Part shown: one piece after another, positions 59,201 through 64,000 of the stretch
Layout of the letters: every line of letters starts with the position of its first letter
How positions within the stretch are numbered: the stretch's first letter is position 1
Assembly: GCA_949130485.1 (NCBI GenBank)
Contig: OX422190.1
Location: 3,710,281-3,774,280, forward strand
Direction: 5' to 3'
DNA from: Agelas oroides
Taxonomy: Eukaryota > Porifera > Demospongiae > Agelasida > Agelasidae
Length of the DNA: 64,000 nucleotides
Program-made: the position numbers and the translations under genes
The notes under the pieces: model-generated
Seen by the model: only the letters and a program-made list of their open reading frames with translations
Database searches by the model: none
Told to the model about the DNA's origin: nothing

Positions 59201-60962
59201 GGTAGAGTGAGGTAGAGTCGGGTCGAGCAAGGGTAGAGTGTGGTAGAGTGAGGTGGAGTTGGGTCGAGACAGGGTAGAGGGTGGTAGAGAGAGAGAGTTG
59301 GGTTGAGCCAGGGTAGAGTGTGGTAGAGTGAGGTAGAGTCGCGTCGAGCTAGGGTAGAGTGTGGTAGAGTGAGGTAGAGTCGGGTCGAGATAGGGTAGAG
59401 TGTGTTAGAGTGTGGTAGAGTCGGGGTAGAGTGTGGTAGAGTGAGGTAGAGTCGGGTAGAGCCAGGTTAGAGTGTGGTAGAGTGAGGTAGAGTCGTGTAG
59501 AGTGTGGTTGAGTCGGTTCAAGTCAGGGTAGAAGGTGGTAGAAGGAGGTAGAGTTGGTTTGAGCCAGGGTAGATTCTGGTAGAGTGAGGTAGAGTCGGGT
59601 CGAGCCAGGGTAGAGTGTGGTAGAGTGAGGTAGAGTCGGGTCGAGCCAGGGTAGAGTATGGTAGAGTGGGGTAGAGTGAGGTAGAGTCGGTTGAGCAAGG
59701 GTAGAGTGTGGTAGAGTGAGGTGGAGTTGGGTCGAGACAGGGTAGATTGTGGTAGAGAGGGAGAGAGTCAGGTTGAGCCAGGGTAGAGTGTGGTAGAATG
59801 AAGTATAGCAAGGGTAGAGTGTGGTAGAGTGAGGTAGAGTCGGGGAAGAGTGTGGTAGAGTGAGGTAGAGTCGGGGTAGAGTGTGGTATAGTGAGTTAGA
59901 TTCGGCTCGAGCTAGGGTAGAGTGTGGTAAAGTGGGGTAGAGTGAGGTAGTGTCGGGTCGAGCAAGGGTAGAGTGTGGTAGACTGAAGTACAGTCGTGTC
60001 GAGCCAGGGTAGAGTGTGGTAGAGTGAGGTAGAGTCAGGGTAGAGTGTGGTAGAGTGAGTTAGAGTCGGGGAAGAGTGTGGTAGACTGAGGTAAAGTCGG
60101 ATCGAGCCAGGGTAGAGTGTGGTAGAGTGAGGTAGAGGCGGGTGGAGCCAGGGTAGAGAGTGGTAAAAGGAGGTAGAGTCGGGTAGAGCAAGGGTAGAGT
60201 GTGGTATAGTGAGGTAGAGTCGGGGTAGAGTGTGGTGAAGTGAGGTACAGTCGGGGTAGAGTGTGGTAGAGTGAGGTGGATTTGGGTCGAGACAGGGTAG
60301 ACTGTGGTAGAGTGAGGTAGATTCGGGTCTATCTTGGGTAGAGTGTGGTAGAGTGAGGTAGAGTTGGGTCGAGCCAGGGTAGAGTGGGGTAGAGTGAGGT
60401 AGAGTCGGGTCAGGACAGGGTAGAGTGTGGTAGAGTCGGGGTAGAGTGTGGTAGAGTGAGGAAGAGTCGGGTAGAGCCAGGGTAGAGTGTGGTAGAGTGA
60501 GGTAGAGTCGGACAGAGTGTGGTTGAGTTGGTTCAAGCCAGGGGAGAATGTGGTAGAGGGAGGTAGAGTTGGGTTGAGCCAGGGTAGATTGTGGTAGAGT
60601 GAGGTAGAGTCGGGTCGAGCCAGGGTAGAGTGTGGTAGAGTGAGGTAGAGTCGGGTCGAGCCAGGGTAGACTTTGGTAGAGTGGGGTAGAGTGAGGTAGA
60701 GTCGGGTCGAGCAAGGGTAGAGTGTGGTAGAGTGAGGTGGAGTTGGGATGAGACAGGGTAGAGTGTGGTAGAGAGAGAGAGAGTCGGGTTGAGCCAGGGT
60801 AGAGTGTGGAAGAGTGAGGTAAAGCAAGGGTAGGGTGTGATAGAGTGAGGTAGACTCGGGGAAGAGTGTGGTAGAGTGAGGTAGAGTCGGGGTAGAGTGT
60901 GGTATAGTGAGTTAGATTCGGCTCGAGCTAGGGTAGAGTGTGGTAGAGTGAGTTGGAGTCAG
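53222..60962 (+). repeat. Mosaic marker cycles, second 26.8-kb unit
   Basis: Counterpart of 26,431-34,171 with the same series of jumps (m10 to m17 near 53,720; m3 to m9 near 57,000; m12 to HOR-A-like tail near 57,550). A at 58,137 replaces G of unit 1. Satellite only. Confidence 0.85.
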
Positions 60963-63047
60963 GGTAGAGTGTGGTAGAGGGAGGTAGCGTCGGGTCAAGT
61001 CTGGATAGAGTGTGGTAGAGTGAGGTAGAGTCGGGTAGAGCCAGGGTAGAGTGTGGTAGAGAGAGGTAGAGTCAGGGTAGAGTGTTGTAGAGTGAGGTAG
61101 AGACCTGTCGAGGCAGGGTAGACTGTGGTAGAGTGAGGTAGAGTCGGCTCGAGCTAGGGTAGAGTGTGGTAGAGTGGGGTAGAGTGAGGTAGAGTCAGGT
61201 CGAGCAAGGGTTGAGTGTGGTAGAGGGAGGTAGAGTCGGGTCAAGCCAGGGTAGAGTGGGGTAGAGTGAGGTAGAGTCGGTACGAGCAAGGGTAGAGTGT
61301 GGTAGAGTGAGGTAGAATCGGGTTGAGCTAGGGTAGAGATTGGTAGAGTGAGAGAGAGTCGGGTTGAGCCAGGGTAGAGTGTGGTAGAGTGAGGAAGACT
61401 AAGGGTAGAGTGTGGTAGAGTAAGGTAGAGTCGGGGTAGAGTGTGGGAGACTGAGGTAGAGTCTGATCGAGCCAGGGTAGAGTGTGGTAGAGTGAGGTAG
61501 AGTCGGGTCGCGCCAGGGTAGAGTGTGCTAGAGTGAGATAGAGTCGGGTCAAGCCACGGTAGAGTGTGGTAGAGCGAGGTAGAGTCGGGGTAGAGTGTGG
61601 TAGAGTAAGGTAGAGTCGAGTCGAGCCACGGTAGAGTGTGGTAGAGGGAGGTAGAATTGTGTCGAGCCAGGGTAGAGTGTGGTAGAGTGAGGTAGAGTCG
61701 GGTCGAGCCAGGGTAGAGTGTGGTAGAGTGAGGTAGAGTCAGGTAGAGCCAGGGTAGAGTGTGGTAGAGAAAGGTAGAGTCGGGGTAGAGTGTGGTAGAG
61801 TGAGGTAGAGTCAGGGTAGAGTGTGGTAGAGTGAGGTAGAGTCGGGTCGGGACAGGGTAGAGTGTGGTAGAGTCGGGGTAGAGTGTGGTAGAGTGAGGAA
61901 GAGTCGGGTCGAGCCAGGGTAGAGTGTGGTAGAGAGAGAGAGAGTCGGGTTGAGACAGGGTAGAGTGTGGAAGAGTGAGGTATAGCAAGGGTAGAGTGTG
62001 ATAGAGTGAGGTAGACTCGGGGAAGAGTGTGGTAGAGTGAGGTAGAGTCAGGTTAGAGTGTGGTATAGTGAGTTAGATTTGGCTCGAACTAGGGTAGAGT
62101 GTGGTAGAGTGAGTTGGAGTCAGGGTAGAGTGTGGTAGAGTGAGGTAGAGTCGGTTCGAGCCAGGGTAGAGTGTCGTATATTGAGGTAGAGTCGGGGTAG
62201 AGTAAGGTAGAGTGAGGTAGAGTCGGGGTGGAGTGCGGTAGAGTGAGGTAGAATCGTGTTGAGGCAGGGTAGAGTGTGGTAGAGTGAGGTAGAGTCGGGT
62301 CATGCCAGGATAGAGTGTGGTAGAGTGAGGTAGAGTCGGGTAGAGCCAGGGTAGAGAGTGGTAGAGAGAGGCACAGTCGGGGTAGAGTGTGGTAGAGTGA
62401 GGTAGAGTCGTCGAGGCAGGGTAGACTGTGGTAGAGTGAGGTAGAGTCGGGTTGAGCTAGGGTAGAGTGTGGTTGAGTGGGATAGAGTGAGGTAGAGTCC
62501 GGTCGAGCAAGGGTAGAGTGTGGTAGAGTGAGGTAGAGTCGGGTCGAGCCAGGGTGTAGTGAGTGGTAGATTGAGGTAGACTTGCGTCGAGCTAGGGGAG
62601 AGTGTGGTAGAGTGAGGTAGAGTGAGGCAGAATCGGATCGAGCCAGGGTAGAGTGTGGTAGAGTGAGGTAGAATCTGGTCGAGCCAGGGTAAAGTGTGGT
62701 AGAGTGAGGTAGAGTCGGGGTAGGGAGTGGTAGAGTGAGGTAGAGTCGGGGTAGAGTGTGGTAGAGTGAGGTAGAGTCCGGTCTAGCCATGTTAGAGTGT
62801 GGTAGAGTGAGGTAGAGTCGGGATAGGGTGTGGTAGAGTGAGGTAGAGTCCGGTCTAGCCATGGTAGAGTGTGGTAGAGTGAGGTAGAGTCGGGGTAGAG
62901 GGTGGTAGAGCGAGATAGAGTCGGGGTAGTGTGTGGTAGAATGAGGTAGAGTCGGGTGGAACCAGGGTAGGGTGTGGTAGAGTGAGGGAGAGTCGTGTCG
63001 AGCGATGGTAGAGTGTGGTAGAGCGAGGTGGAGTCAGGTCTAGCCAT
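60963..63047 (+). repeat. P block about 2.08 kb, second 26.8-kb unit
   Basis: Counterpart of 34,172-36,256. Contains the repeat of the 358-codon stop-free - strand stretch (60,912-61,988), again not a gene. Confidence 0.85.
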
Positions 63048-64000
63048 GGTAGAGTGTGGTAGAGTGAGGTAGAGTGTGGTCGAGCCAGGGTAGAGTGTGG
63101 TAGAGTGAGGTAGAGTCGGGGTAAAGTGTGGTATAGTGAGGTAGAGTCGGAGTAGAGCCAGGGTAGAGTGTGGTAGAGTGAGGTAGAATCGGGTAGAGTG
63201 TGATTGAGTCGGCTCAAGCCAGGATAGAAGGTAGTAGAGGGAGGTAGAGTTGGGTTGAACCAGGGTAGATTGTGGTAGAGTGAGGTAGAGTCAGGTCGAG
63301 CCAGGGTAGAGTGTGGTAGAGTGAGGTAGAGTCGGGTCGAGTCAGGGTAGAGTGTGGTAGAGTGGGGTAGAGTGAGGTAGAGTCGGGTCGACCAAGGGTA
63401 GAGTGTGGTATAGTGAGGTGGAGTTGGGTCGAGACAGGGTAGAGGGTGGTAGAGAGAGAGAGTTGGGTTGAGCCAGGGTAGAGTGTGGTAGAGTGAGGTA
63501 GAGTCGCGTCGAGCTAGGGTAGAGTGTGGTAGAGTGAGGTAGAGTCGGGTCGAGATAGGGTAGAGTGTGTTAGAGTGTGGTAGAGTCGGGGTAGAGTGTG
63601 GTAGAGTGAGGTAGAGTCGGGTAGAGCCAGGTTAGAGTGTGGTAGAGTGAGGTAGAGTCTGATCGAGCCAGGGTAGAGTGTGGTAGAGTGAGGTAGAGTC
63701 GGGTCGCGCCAGGGTAGAGTGTGGTAGAGTGAGATAGAGTCGGGTCAAGCCACGGTAGAGTGTGGTAGAGTGAGGTAGAGTCGGGGTAGAGTGTGGTAGA
63801 GTGAGGTAGAGTCGGGTTGAGCCACGGTAGAGTGTGGTAGAGGGAGGTAGAATTGTGTCGAGCCAGGGTAGAGTGTTGTAGAGTGAGGTAGAGTCGGGTC
63901 GAGCCAGGGTAGAGTGTGGTAGAGTGAGGTAGAGTCAGGTAGAGCCAGGGTAGAGTGTGGTAGAGAAAGGTAGAGTCGGGGTAGAGTGTGGTAGAGTGAG
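63048..64000 (+). repeat. m8-m10 and start of the 2,967-bp unit, second 26.8-kb unit
   Basis: Counterpart of 36,257-37,209. From 63,507 it enters the sequence that begins the 2,967-bp duplication in unit 1. The array leaves the window mid-monomer. Confidence 0.83.

Larger units (their letters stand above)
1..64000 (+). repeat. G-rich 41/31-bp satellite array filling the window
   Basis: Every stretch read is built from head-to-tail 10-mers of the form GGTAGAGTNN. In the consensus monomer these are module a GGTAGAGTGT, module b GGTAGAGTGA, module c GGTAGAGTCG and module d GGTCGAGCCAG, giving 41 bp; a 31-bp form lacks d. No inverted monomers and no unique sequence were seen. Consensus composition is 20 G, 9 A, 8 T and 4 C per 41 bp, about 59% GC with strong G-over-C skew on the + strand. 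The array continues past both window ends. A pure array of this size is typical of eukaryotic heterochromatin; the family and organism are not recognised. Function, if any, would be structural (chromatin) and is inferred only. Confidence 0.98.
45440..64000 (+). repeat. 26,791-bp duplicated unit, copy 2 (cut by window end)
   Basis: Repeats 18,649-37,209 over 18,561 bp, including its nested 1.95-kb HORs, the 51-bp doubling, the 184-bp gap and the P blocks. The only differences noticed are A at 50,492 and A at 58,137, where unit 1 has G. If the unit is complete, another 8.2 kb should follow outside the window. Confidence 0.9.

Noticed and set aside
1-64000. CRISPR array
   Set aside because: The repeats are head to tail with no unique spacers; monomers themselves vary, unlike identical repeats with unrelated spacers.
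1-64000. tRNA, rRNA or other RNA genes
   Set aside because: No cloverleaf-capable stretch or conserved rRNA sequence was recognised; short tRNA-like words lie in repeat context without supporting stems.
1-64000. Transposable elements or virus-like insertions
   Set aside because: No terminal repeats, poly-A tails, target-site duplications or recognisable enzyme domains; the satellite is never interrupted.

Overview
The whole 64-kb window is one uninterrupted satellite-DNA array. No part of it reads as a gene, RNA gene, transposable element or unique spacer. The basic module is a 10-mer, GGTAGAGTNN. Four modules (GGTAGAGTGT, GGTAGAGTGA, GGTAGAGTCG and the diverged GGTCGAGCCAG) make a 41-bp monomer. 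A 31-bp form lacks the fourth module. Every monomer lies in the same orientation, so the + strand is very G-rich and C-poor (20 G to 4 C per consensus monomer). It has TAG or TGA triplets in all frames, while the - strand is nearly stop-free. The many open frames on the - strand (up to 358 codons, rich in S, T, L, P, Y, H) are a by-product of this.

A pure array of this length with multi-kilobase higher-order repeats (HORs) points to eukaryotic heterochromatin (centromeric, pericentromeric, subtelomeric or an interstitial block). The sequence does not let me name the organism, and I do not recognise the satellite family.

Layout. 1-7,210: a 2.52-kb HOR, two nearly identical copies plus a diverged partial third. 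7,211-18,648: a mosaic of variant blocks with nested tandem duplications (749 bp near 7.9-9.4 kb; 5.17 kb at 11.5-16.7 kb repeated from 16.7 kb; an 811/842-bp unit in about 2.6 copies at 14.5-16.7 kb). 18,649-45,439: a 26,791-bp unit containing three copies of a 1.76-1.95-kb HOR, two copies of a roughly 2.1-kb 'P' block, and a 2,967-bp perfect-looking tandem duplication. 45,440-64,000: the first 18,561 bp of a second copy of that 26.8-kb unit, in which I noticed only two base differences; it runs off the window.

Diagnostic monomer variants recur in a conserved order across the mosaic. This suggests an ancestral HOR of about 4.2 kb, later reshuffled by unequal exchange, deletion and block duplication. 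The most notable points are the near-perfect 26.8-kb-offset duplication (recent exchange or assembly artefact), the mean module length of 10.25 bp close to the DNA helical repeat on nucleosomes, the CpG-decay pattern, and the frame-cycling stop-free strand. All coordinates and comparisons were read by eye; HOR boundaries are good to tens of bases, and identity statements cover only what I compared.
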